DNA from: PLA3 sp964592235
GTDB taxonomy: Bacteria; Planctomycetota; Phycisphaerae; UBA1845; UTPLA1
NCBI GenBank assembly: GCA_964592235.1
Contig: CAZQCF010000006.1
Coordinates: 78,214 to 142,213, forward strand
Direction of reading: 5' to 3'
Length of the DNA: 64,000 nt
A program made the translations under genes and the position numbers. Below, in pieces: positions 37,817 to 45,425 of the stretch (the first letter of the stretch is position 1; each line of letters begins with the position of its first letter). The notes beneath the pieces were generated by a model. The model was not told the origin of the DNA and searched no databases. It worked only from the letters and a program-made list of their open reading frames with translations.

Positions 37817-38968
37817 ATGAGTTTTGAGCTATCGGAAGATCTCGCCGCGTTTCGCGACCTGACCCGCAAGTTCGCGCTGGAAGTCATCGCACCCAATGCC
37901 CGTAAGTGGGACGAGGTGAAATGGCTGCCGAACGAAGTCATTGCGGAGATGGGGCGGATCGGCCTGCTCGGAGTCACGGTTCCGGAAGAATATGGCGGCT
38001 CGGGGCAGGGCCTGCTGGGCATGACGGTTGTGACGGAGGAGCTGGCCCGGTGGTGTGGCGGCACGGCGCTGTTCCTTGCAGCGCACGCCGGCTTGTGCGG
38101 CACGCACATCCGCCTCGCGGCAAACGAAAAGCAGAAGGCGCAGTGGCTGCCGAAGCTGGCAACGGGCGAAGTCATCGGTTCGTGGTGTTTGAGCGAGCCG
38201 GACTGCGGCACCGATGCCGAGGCGATGACGACGCGCGCCGAACGGACGAAGACCGGCTGGAAGTTGAACGGTCGCAAGTTCTGGATCACGAACGGCAAGC
38301 GCGCCGGGGTGTTTGTGGTGACGGCGCGAACGGAGCCAAAGCGCGGCGCGCGGACGATTTCGGCGTTCATCGTCGAGGGGGATCGGCCGGGGCTGATCGT
38401 CGGCGAGCCGGAAGACAAGATGGGCATGCGCGCGAGCGACACGGTTCCGGTGAATTTCGAGAACTGCGAGATTCCCGAGGAGAACCTGTGCGGGAACTAC
38501 AACGAGGGCTACGTGGACGCGTTGCGCGTGCTGGATCGCGGGCGATGCACAATCGGCTCGCTTTCGGTGGGGCTGGGTCGCGGATGCCTGGAGGAGGCGG
38601 TGAAGTACGCAGCCGAACGGAAGAGCTTCGGCGTGCCGCTTCATTCTCATCAGGCGATCGCGTTCAAGCTGGCGGACATGGAGACGCAGGTGGAGTCGGC
38701 GCGGCTGCTGGTTCGTCAGGCGGCGAGCACGCACGACGCCGGCCGGCCGGACAAGCGTTTGAGTTCCATTGCGAAGTTGTACGCATCGGAGATGGCGAGC
38801 CGCGTGGGGTGGGAATCGATTCAGATTCACGGCGGGGCGGGGTATGTGAAGGACGTCTGCGTAGAGCGGCTGGTGCGCGACAACAAGTTGTGTGAGATCG
38901 GCGAAGGGTCGAGCGAGGTCCAGCGGATGCTGATCGCGCGGGCGGAATTTCAGCGGCGCAGCGCGTGA
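37817..38968 (+). CDS. Acyl-CoA dehydrogenase
   Basis: A 383-aa flavin enzyme with the full acyl-CoA dehydrogenase layout. Seen: TVPEEYGGSGQGLLG, WCLSEPDCGTDAEAM (FAD and substrate binding), KFWITNGKRAG, the IQIHGGAGYVKD motif and the C-terminal EIGEGSSEVQRMLIAR. It oxidises acyl-CoA to enoyl-CoA and passes electrons to an electron-transfer flavoprotein. The ATG at 37817 is preferred to the GTG three codons upstream. A second acyl-CoA dehydrogenase follows 64 bases later and a thiolase after that, suggesting short-chain fatty acid or amino acid breakdown. Confidence 0.93.
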   Translation: MSFELSEDLAAFRDLTRKFALEVIAPNARKWDEVKWLPNEVIAEMGRIGLLGVTVPEEYGGSGQGLLGMTVVTEELARWCGGTALFLAAHAGLCGTHIRLAANEKQKAQWLPKLATGEVIGSWCLSEPDCGTDAEAMTTRAERTKTGWKLNGRKFWITNGKRAGVFVVTARTEPKRGARTISAFIVEGDRPGLIVGEPEDKMGMRASDTVPVNFENCEIPEENLCGNYNEGYVDALRVLDRGRCTIGSLSVGLGRGCLEEAVKYAAERKSFGVPLHSHQAIAFKLADMETQVESARLLVRQAASTHDAGRPDKRLSSIAKLYASEMASRVGWESIQIHGGAGYVKDVCVERLVRDNKLCEIGEGSSEVQRMLIARAEFQRRSA

Positions 38969-39032
38969 AGGGCGCGAAGCGAGTTCAGCGTTCAAGCGTA
39001 GCGGGATTGGATTAACAAGAGTGCAGGGCGGC

Positions 39033-40229
39033 ATGAGCGACACCATGACATCACCAGGCCCCATCGGGTTCGGCTACGAGTTGGATGAAGATCACGCGAT
39101 GCTCCGCGAGAGCATTCGCGATTTCGCGCGGAGCGTGGTCGCGCCGGGAGCGATGGAGCGCGACATCAAGGGCGAGTTTCCGCGCGAGATTATCAAGCAG
39201 CTCGGCGAAATGGGGTACCAGGGCATCTGCATCCCGGAACAGTACGGCGGCCCCGGGCTGGACGCGCTGGCCTCGGCGATCGTGGTGGAAGAGTTGTCGT
39301 ATGCCGATGCGTCGGTGGGCGTCATCAACAGCGTGCAGAACTCGCTGGTGATCGACCCGATCCTGAAGTTTGGCACCGAGGCGCAGAAGAAGGCCTGGCT
39401 GCCGAAGATGGCGTCGGGCGAGTGGCTGAATTGTTTTTCGTTGAGCGAGGCGGGCAGCGGGTCGGACGCAGGCGCGATGACGTGCCGGGCCGAGCTGAAG
39501 GGCAACGAGTGGGTCATCAACGGCACGAAGATGTGGGTGACCAACGGCGCCGAGGCCGACGTGATCCTGTTGTTTGTGCGGACGGAAGAGGGCGATCGGC
39601 GCAACGCGAGCTGCCTGCTGGTGCCGAAGACCACGCCGGGCGTGACGGTCGGCAAGCATGAAGACAAACTGGGTATTCGCGGCAGCAGCACGACGGAATT
39701 GATTTTCGAGAATGCGAAAGTGCCTGCGGGGAACCTGGTCGGCGAGCGCGGAGGCGGTTTGAAAATCGCGCTCACGGCGATTGACGGCGGCCGGCTGGGG
39801 ATCGCGGCGCAGGCGCTGGGTATCGCGCAAGCGGCGCTGGACCGCTCAACGGACTATGCCTTGGCGCGGCGGCAATTCGGCAAGAGTCTATCGGAGTTTC
39901 AGGCCATCCAGTGGAAGATCGCCGATATGGCCGTGCGAATCGAGGCGTCGCGCGTGCTGCTGTACAAGGGCTGCTGGTTGAAGGCACAGGGGATGCATTC
40001 GCTGCACATCCCGGCGATGGCCAAGGTATTCGCCTCGGAAACGGCAACGTTCTGCGCGAATCACGCCATTCAGATCTTCGGCGGCATGGGCTACTGCCGC
40101 GAGAGCGAGGTCGAGCGCTACCTGCGCGACGCGAAGATCACCGAGATTTACGAAGGCACAAGCGAGATGCAGCGCATGACGATCGCGGAGAGCCTGATCC
40201 GCGAACCGCAGCGGGTCTCGGCGATCTGA
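39033..40229 (+). CDS. Acyl-CoA dehydrogenase (short-chain/butyryl-CoA type)
   Basis: A 398-aa paralogue of the preceding gene, about as long as the short-chain enzymes. Motifs: CIPEQYGGPGLDALA, FSLSEAGSGSDAGAM, IFGGMGYCRESEVERYLRDA, and IYEGTSEMQRM, where the Glu of EGTSE is the catalytic base in butyryl-type enzymes. ATG at 39033 preferred; a GTG four codons upstream (39021) is in frame. The two dehydrogenases are clearly different in sequence, so they probably act on different acyl chains. Confidence 0.93.
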   Translation: MSDTMTSPGPIGFGYELDEDHAMLRESIRDFARSVVAPGAMERDIKGEFPREIIKQLGEMGYQGICIPEQYGGPGLDALASAIVVEELSYADASVGVINSVQNSLVIDPILKFGTEAQKKAWLPKMASGEWLNCFSLSEAGSGSDAGAMTCRAELKGNEWVINGTKMWVTNGAEADVILLFVRTEEGDRRNASCLLVPKTTPGVTVGKHEDKLGIRGSSTTELIFENAKVPAGNLVGERGGGLKIALTAIDGGRLGIAAQALGIAQAALDRSTDYALARRQFGKSLSEFQAIQWKIADMAVRIEASRVLLYKGCWLKAQGMHSLHIPAMAKVFASETATFCANHAIQIFGGMGYCRESEVERYLRDAKITEIYEGTSEMQRMTIAESLIREPQRVSAI

Positions 40230-40373
40230 CCGGCCGCTCCCCGGTCGCTGCGATTTCGCACTCGCACGAAGAATCGATGGCATGGCGCCTTGGACCGTCG
40301 TGCCGATAATTTCCTTGGAATCGGCACAATCCGTGCGATCAGGCCGTGCCCGCTCTGCCGTTATCCAATCCTG

Positions 40374-40403
40374 TTGTTGCGGTTGCACAAATACCGTTAT
40401 AAT
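40374..40403 (+). promoter_or_regulatory. Promoter of the thiolase gene
   Basis: Consensus TATAAT (40398-40403) with TTGTTG (40374-40379) 18 bases upstream. The leader would be about 80 bases. Confidence 0.5.
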
Positions 40404-40491
40404 TCGATGAAGGCGGGCAGGGTTGCCCCCCAAGGCATGACCGCGACGGCCACAGGGAGGATTCCACGGCCGCCGCTACCGGGGATTATTC

Positions 40492-41673
40492 ATGACACGC
40501 AGCGTGATTGTTGAAGCACGTCGCAGCCCGATGGGTAAGTTTTTGGGGACGCTAAGCTCGCTTGCCGCGACGGACATCGGGGCACAAGTGGCGAAGGCGA
40601 CGCTTGAGGCGATCAAGTGTCCGGTCGGCGCCGTGGATTGGGCCTTGATCGGTCAGGTGCTTCAGGCCGGCGCGGGGCAGAATCCGGCACGGCAGGTCGC
40701 GCTCAAGGCGGGCTTGCCGGAAACGATTACGGCGGTGACAGTCAATCAGGTTTGCGGATCGGGCATGCGCGCGGCGATGAACGCCGACAACAACATTCGC
40801 CTCGGCGAAGCGACGACGATCCTGACGGGCGGCATTGAGAGCATGTCGAACGCGCCGTATTACGTGCGTGGCACGCGGACCGGCGCGGTGAAGTTCGGGC
40901 ACATGTCGATGGAAGACGGCATGGTGTCCGACGGCCTGACCTGCCCGTTTGAGAAGTGGGGCATGGGGAACGCGGCCGAATACACGGCGCGGAAATACGG
41001 CGTCAGCCGCGACGATCAGGACGCGTTCTCGCTGGAGAGCCATCGCCGCGCGGCGGCTGCTGCCAAGGCGGGTCACTTCAAGCGAACGATCGCCGCGATT
41101 GAGGTTCCGGGTCGCAAGGGGCCGACGGTGCTGGCCGAAGATGAGTCGATCCGGCCGGAGGTGACGCTCGACGATCTTAAGAAGCTCAAGCCCGCATTCG
41201 AGAAAGACGGAACGATCACGGCGGGCAATTCGTCGCAACTGACCGATGGAGCGGCGATGGCGCTGATCACGTCGGAGGCCGAAGCGAGCAAGCGCGGCTG
41301 GCCGGTGCGGGCGCGAATCGTGGCGCACACGACGTTCGGCGTGGCGCCGAAAGAGCTGTTCATCGCGCCGGTGGGGGCGGTTCGCGGGGCGGTGGAGAAG
41401 GCCGGCTGGAAGATGAAGGACGTTGATTTGTTCGAGATCAACGAGGCATTCGCGGCGCAGATGCTGGCGTGCATGCGGCAGTTGGAGATTCCGCACGAGA
41501 AAGTCAACGTACTGGGTGGGGCGATCGCGCTGGGGCACCCGATCGGCTGCAGCGGGACGCGGGTGATCGTGACGCTGATCAACGCGCTGGAAGTGCTGGG
41601 GCTGAAGCGCGGCGTTGCGTCACTTTGCCTAGGCGGCGGGAACGCGGTGGCGATGGCCATCGAGGTGCCGTAA
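40492..41673 (+). CDS. Acetyl-CoA acetyltransferase (thiolase)
   Basis: A 393-aa thiolase of usual length. All three catalytic residues are present: Cys88 in VNQVCGSGMRA, His349 in LGHPIGCSG and Cys379 in SLCLGGGNAVAMAIE. It cleaves 3-ketoacyl-CoA or condenses two acetyl-CoA in the cytosol. With the two dehydrogenases upstream it covers the first and last steps of a beta-oxidation-like route; enoyl-CoA hydratase and 3-hydroxyacyl-CoA dehydrogenase are not in the window. The stop codon abuts the stop of the converging gene on the other strand. Confidence 0.95.
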   Translation: MTRSVIVEARRSPMGKFLGTLSSLAATDIGAQVAKATLEAIKCPVGAVDWALIGQVLQAGAGQNPARQVALKAGLPETITAVTVNQVCGSGMRAAMNADNNIRLGEATTILTGGIESMSNAPYYVRGTRTGAVKFGHMSMEDGMVSDGLTCPFEKWGMGNAAEYTARKYGVSRDDQDAFSLESHRRAAAAAKAGHFKRTIAAIEVPGRKGPTVLAEDESIRPEVTLDDLKKLKPAFEKDGTITAGNSSQLTDGAAMALITSEAEASKRGWPVRARIVAHTTFGVAPKELFIAPVGAVRGAVEKAGWKMKDVDLFEINEAFAAQMLACMRQLEIPHEKVNVLGGAIALGHPIGCSGTRVIVTLINALEVLGLKRGVASLCLGGGNAVAMAIEVP

Positions 41674-43332
41674 TCACGGCACCCTCTTTGCCGCCTCATT
41701 GCGACGGCCTGATTCGCCGGTCACGACGTGCAGGCTGGGATCGTCCAGCGGTCGTGCGAATCGGAAGCTTAGTTCCGTTATCTGGTTTTCCTTCACCCCG
41801 GTGATTTCCACCGTGAATTCGGGCAGATCGAACCGCGCGCCGATCCGCGGCGACCAGCCCGCGCCGAGCATCCGCGCGGCCAGGGCGGCGTCGAGCAGCG
41901 ACGGGCGTGGCATCCAATATCGATAGAGCCAGGAGCTTTCGTTCCAGGCTCGGTCGGTCGCGTCCTGATCGAGCGCGACGCGCAGGGTGTGGGCATCGAC
42001 GCGGTCGATCTTCGATCGCGCGTCGGCGGCGTGCAGGAAATGCAGCGCGACGCTGCGCCGGCCGGTGAGGAATTGCAGGCGATCTCCGGCGGCGAGCCAC
42101 TCCAGGTCGATCTGCGGCGCGGGGACGATCAGTGTGTCGCCGTCGCGCAGGGGAGACGCGAGCGAGGCGACGCGTGTCTGGATATGCGATTGGGCCTGCC
42201 GCTCGGCGTGCATGGAGACGACAACAATGCCGACGGCCGCTGCCATGCCGATGCCGCCGTTGGAGAAGAGCAGATGGTGGCGAAGCATGAGGGAGGGCGG
42301 GCGCGGCCCGTTTGACGCGGCGGATTCCTTCGGCAGGAGCAGATGCGCGAGGAAGTAGGCCCAGCCCGGGGTGGCGAGGCAAAGGGCGCGGGCCTCGGGG
42401 GCGGTGAGCAGGGCGATCGCGCCGAAGGCGACAGCCCAGCAAAGGAAGAACCGGGCGGCCGGGTCCGCGGCGAGCATGCAGCGGACGTGCGGCGCGATGA
42501 GGTAAAGAGTGATGACGCATCCGGCGGTGAGAGGGAGGATGGTATCCCACCCGCGATCGGTGAGGAGGTTGATCGGGGCGCCGAGCATCCAGAGTGACAG
42601 ATAAAAGACACTACTGCGGGGCGCAGCGGCGAACAGGGCGGTCCGTGAACCGGCCCCGGCGCGTGTGCTGACGTAGTAAGCCATGTACGCGACGAGAAGG
42701 GCCAGCGTCAGTGCGAGCATTCCCGCGAGCAGGCGGGGCTGCGGGGTCTGGTCGCGGCGAGTTCGCCGCCAGAGATCGAACAGGACGATCGTGCCCGCCC
42801 AGCCGATGGCGATCTCCTTGCTAAGCAGCGCGGCGGAGAAGCCGAGGCCGGCTGCGAAGATCGCCCACCCCGTGCGAGCGGGCTTTCGCGCGGCCGACGG
42901 CGCGATCAGGGGTGCGAAGGCGTGCGCGGCGATGCATGCGCCGATGAGCACGAACAGATCGCTGCGGTTGCTGATGAATGTGGCGGGTTGGGCGGCGGCC
43001 TGCGAGACGCCGAACATCATCGTTGCGAGGCCGGCGCGCAGGGGATCGACGCCCATTCGCAGAAATAGTCGATGCAACAGGACCAACGCGGCGACGAACA
43101 CGGCGAGGCTCATGAGGCGGTGCGCCCAGGGCCTGCGTCCAAATAGCTTCATGTCGAGATAGAACGCGTCTTCGGCGAGCGGGCGGAAGAAATCGGCGCG
43201 CCCGTCGGCCGGTGACCACCACGGATACGATCCGGCGCGCCGGAGCTGTTGCCAATCGTCTGTATTGGAGGCGAACCGGAACAAAGCGGGGTCGCTCGAC
43301 TCACCGGCGAGGTAGCGCTCGGCCTTGAGCAC
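41674..43332 (-). CDS. Multi-spanning membrane protein, mannosyltransferase/GT39-like
   Basis: 552 aa from the first usable start codon (GTG at 43332), with about ten membrane helices in the first 340 residues and a soluble C-terminal domain. The layout resembles polyprenol-phosphate-dependent glycosyltransferases of planctomycetes, for instance FFRPLAEDAFYLDMKLFG and STFISNRSD-like loop segments (here ATFISNRSDLF). Oddly, the frame remains open upstream of the GTG for about 200 bases and there encodes a hydrophobic helix (PLAWIGLPLLLHVWSLTG) followed by FCFDDLNIV, which belongs to the family pattern, yet no ATG, GTG or TTG occurs in that part. A CTG at 43456-43458, just past the stop of the glycosyltransferase gene, is the best alternative start. 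It probably sits in one transcript with that gene. Confidence 0.7.
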   Translation of the reverse strand: MLKAERYLAGESSDPALFRFASNTDDWQQLRRAGSYPWWSPADGRADFFRPLAEDAFYLDMKLFGRRPWAHRLMSLAVFVAALVLLHRLFLRMGVDPLRAGLATMMFGVSQAAAQPATFISNRSDLFVLIGACIAAHAFAPLIAPSAARKPARTGWAIFAAGLGFSAALLSKEIAIGWAGTIVLFDLWRRTRRDQTPQPRLLAGMLALTLALLVAYMAYYVSTRAGAGSRTALFAAAPRSSVFYLSLWMLGAPINLLTDRGWDTILPLTAGCVITLYLIAPHVRCMLAADPAARFFLCWAVAFGAIALLTAPEARALCLATPGWAYFLAHLLLPKESAASNGPRPPSLMLRHHLLFSNGGIGMAAAVGIVVVSMHAERQAQSHIQTRVASLASPLRDGDTLIVPAPQIDLEWLAAGDRLQFLTGRRSVALHFLHAADARSKIDRVDAHTLRVALDQDATDRAWNESSWLYRYWMPRPSLLDAALAARMLGAGWSPRIGARFDLPEFTVEITGVKENQITELSFRFARPLDDPSLHVVTGESGRRNEAAKRVP

Positions 43333-43450
43333 GATGTTCAGGTCGTCGAAGCAGAACGGCCCGGTGAGCGACCAGACGTGCAGCAGCAGGGGCAGGCCGA
43401 TCCAAGCGAGGGGGCGGGCGGCATGCCGCCGCAGGTTGTCGAACTGTTTT

Positions 43451-44797
43451 TCAAGCAGGGCTGCGTTCGTAGGAGGTCCCTCGCCAGGTGATGCGCGCGC
43501 CGCGCAGGAGATGCACGGCTGCTCGCAGGCAAATGTATGTCATCATCAGGGTTCCCAGCGGGTGCAGCCACACGGCCGCGCCGCCGGTTCCGGCCGTGCG
43601 ATGGACGACGCGAATGAGCGCGGTGGAGACGATCAGATGCAGCCCGGCGATGCCGGCGAGCAGGCCGCCGTGCGGGATGGTCGCCCCGCGCGCCGCGGCG
43701 ATGCCGACCGCCCCCAGCAGGAGAATCGGCAGCACCGAGACGAAGAACATGGAATTGATGGTGATGAGAATGCGCGGGATGGACTTCAATCCGCCCACGA
43801 GCGTTCGCGTGATGCCGTGAATGGTGCGCTTGAGCGTGCCGTAGTGTCGCTGGCTGAACAGTTCGGGCACCATGACGAAGCTGACGCGCTGGCCGGCGCG
43901 CTTGGCGATGCGGATCAGCTCGCTGTCTTCGTCGTAGATGTTGATGACCGCGCGATGGCCACCGATGGCGTGGTAAGCCGACGCGCGGCAGACCATGAGT
44001 GCCGAGCCGACGGCATTGGGCCATTTCGGATCGCTGATCTTGCGCGGGTCGTACCAGGCGAACGTGATCGCGCCGAGCAGCGGCACGAGCAGCTTCTCCC
44101 AGAAGCGCGAAATCTCCGGGCGGCCCATCGTGGCGACCCAGTCGAGATTGTGCTGCAGCAGGTGATGCGTCAGCGTGCGCAGGCAGTGCGGCTCAAGATG
44201 CAGATCGCTGTCAACAAACGCCAGCACGTCGCCGCGAAGCTGCGGGGCAAGCGCGTGCAGCGCGTGCGGCTTGCCGTACAGGCCTTCGGGCAATTCGCGA
44301 ATGTCCAGCCGCTGCACGTGCGGGTGCGCGTCCTGCACGGCCTGCACCGCGGCGGCGGTGTCGTCAGTCGAGCGATCGTTCACGACGAGCAGTCGCGGCC
44401 GGCCGTCGGGGGGCGTGTCGGCGGAGGATGGCGCGCCGACAGGAGTCGCGCGATAGTCCTGCTGAAGGACGGATTGGAGGCAGGCGGCGATCGTGGCGGC
44501 TTCATCCTTCACGGGGACGAGCACGTCCATAGTGGGCCAGTCGCGCCCGTTGCGAGGTGCGGCGGCGATCTGCTGCTGGTTGCGAAGGAGGAAGATCGTG
44601 CTGAAGAGGCTGTAGGTGAGCCACAGCACGCCGCCGAGGTAGAGGAGGATCAGGATGAAGAGGGCATCGTCCAAGTGCGGGTCTGCCTCGGTCTGGCTCG
44701 TTCGGCGGCGGTAACCATCTACCAGCAACGTGCCGCCAACCCGCAGTGCGTCCCAGCGAGCAGACGGGTCGGCGCAGCGGCATCGACCGCCGGGCAT
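43451..44797 (-). CDS. Membrane-bound family 2 glycosyltransferase
   Basis: A 448-aa protein with one N-terminal membrane helix (about residues 45-68), a GT2 catalytic domain and three to four C-terminal helices. GT-A motifs: VLVPVKDEAATIAACL, LLVVNDRSTDDT, AFVDSDLHL (DxD-type metal site) and IYDEDSELIRIAKRAG. It resembles HpnB/CrtQ-like enzymes that glycosylate lipids at the membrane. A TTG-initiated shorter start just before the first helix is possible, because the first 40 residues are not typical. The downstream gene overlaps or abuts it, so both may build one glycolipid or glycan. Confidence 0.82.
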   Translation of the reverse strand: MPGGRCRCADPSARWDALRVGGTLLVDGYRRRTSQTEADPHLDDALFILILLYLGGVLWLTYSLFSTIFLLRNQQQIAAAPRNGRDWPTMDVLVPVKDEAATIAACLQSVLQQDYRATPVGAPSSADTPPDGRPRLLVVNDRSTDDTAAAVQAVQDAHPHVQRLDIRELPEGLYGKPHALHALAPQLRGDVLAFVDSDLHLEPHCLRTLTHHLLQHNLDWVATMGRPEISRFWEKLLVPLLGAITFAWYDPRKISDPKWPNAVGSALMVCRASAYHAIGGHRAVINIYDEDSELIRIAKRAGQRVSFVMVPELFSQRHYGTLKRTIHGITRTLVGGLKSIPRILITINSMFFVSVLPILLLGAVGIAAARGATIPHGGLLAGIAGLHLIVSTALIRVVHRTAGTGGAAVWLHPLGTLMMTYICLRAAVHLLRGARITWRGTSYERSPA

Positions 44798-44916
44798 GTT
44801 TGCGGCGAGCTAGGCTATGAATCACAGGGGCAGATGTCAACGCGACAAGGGCGGGGGAAGTCCGCATTCGGTGATCTGGGCAAGACAACGGCGCCAGGGG
44901 CTTGCGAGAGGTTTCC

Positions 44917-44944
44917 TTGCTCGGGGCGTTGTTTCGATTAACAT
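44917..44944 (+). promoter_or_regulatory. Ancestral tRNA promoter in front of the tRNA remnant
   Basis: TTGCTC (44917-44922) and TAACAT (44939-44944) are 16 bases apart, and the tRNA-like sequence begins 12 bases later. It would also drive the GIY-YIG gene. Confidence 0.4.
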
Positions 44945-44951
44945 GGACGCA

Positions 44952-45008
44952 GCTACGGGGCGTAGCTCAGCCTGGTCTAGAGCGGTCGCCGCGGCGACAG
45001 GTCGCTGG
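44952..45008 (+). pseudogene. 5' remnant of tRNA-Pro, a direct repeat of the intact gene
   Basis: Bases 44952-44984 are identical over 33 bases to the intact tRNA-Pro at 45346-45378 (from just before the acceptor stem through the D arm). Afterwards only patches such as AGGTCGCT match. The anticodon arm is replaced by a shorter perfect palindrome (GTCGCCGCGGCGAC) and the T arm and 3' acceptor strand are missing, so it cannot form a working tRNA. Confidence 0.75.
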
Positions 45009-45036
45009 GTGAGGCGCATTGATTCATCCCGCGCGT

Positions 45037-45330
45037 ATGCCTTCGCAATACCATGTCTATGTGTTACGCAGCGCCGTGACGGGGCGTTTCTACACGGGTT
45101 TGACGAGCGACTTAAGTGATCGGCTTATGCGTCACAACGCGGGTCGGTCAGCTGCCACGCGGCACGGAATCCCGTGGACGCTGGTGTATCACGAGAGGTA
45201 TTCGACACGGGCGAAAGCGATCCACCGCGAGCGTTATTTCAAAAGCGGCAAGGGTCGAGACGAATTGAGCAGGCTGCTGGCCGCCCAAGCCGAGCCGGAT
45301 TCCGCGAACTTGCCCCAGCCCGCCAATTGA
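45037..45330 (+). CDS. GIY-YIG family endonuclease
   Basis: A 97-aa single-domain nuclease. YHVYVLRSAVTGRFYTGLTS gives the GIY...YIG signature in the form VYVL...YTG; the catalytic-type Arg is in LSDRLMRHNAG, and a Glu/Arg-rich AIHRERYFKSGKG follows, as in the UvrC/YhbQ-like small proteins. ATG at 45037 is preferred over a TTG six codons upstream. The gene lies exactly between a 5' remnant of tRNA-Pro and the intact tRNA-Pro gene, and its 3' end contains the likely promoter of the latter. This arrangement suggests the nuclease gene inserted at the tRNA locus, perhaps through cutting by its own product. Small GIY-YIG proteins also occur as housekeeping repair factors, so mobility is an inference. 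Confidence 0.88.
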   Translation: MPSQYHVYVLRSAVTGRFYTGLTSDLSDRLMRHNAGRSAATRHGIPWTLVYHERYSTRAKAIHRERYFKSGKGRDELSRLLAAQAEPDSANLPQPAN

Positions 45331-45337
45331 TTATGAT
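45310..45337 (+). promoter_or_regulatory. Promoter of the intact tRNA-Pro, inside the GIY-YIG gene end
   Basis: TTGCCC (45310-45315) and TATGAT (45332-45337) are 16 bases apart; the mature tRNA begins 12 bases after the -10 box, the same distance as at the remnant. Confidence 0.5.
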
Positions 45338-45349
45338 ATTCGCTCGCTA

Positions 45350-45425
45350 CGGGGCGTAGCTCAGCCTGGTCTAGAGCGTCTGCATGGGGTGCAGAAGGTC
45401 GCTAGTTCGAATCTAGTCGCCCCGA
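45350..45425 (+). tRNA. tRNA-Pro (anticodon GGG)
   Basis: A full cloverleaf: acceptor CGGGGCG paired with CGCCCCG, D stem GCTC/GAGC, anticodon stem TCTGC/GCAGA with loop ATGGGGT (anticodon GGG, Pro), T arm GCTAG-TTCGAAT-CTAGT, discriminator A. CCA is not encoded. The last 13 bases are also the end of the antisense recombinase gene and thus mark the border of the integrated element. Confidence 0.95.
45413..45425. other. Left junction of the integrated element (probable att site)
   Basis: The TAG stop (45413-45415, minus strand) and final codons of the serine recombinase lie inside the tRNA-Pro T arm and acceptor stem. Element-borne recombinase genes often border their attachment site in this way. 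No second copy of this tRNA end was found by eye to the right, so the other border is probably beyond 64 kb. Confidence 0.55.

Noticed and set aside
44952..45008. Second functional tRNA
   Set aside because: The anticodon arm is too short and the T arm and 3' acceptor strand are missing.
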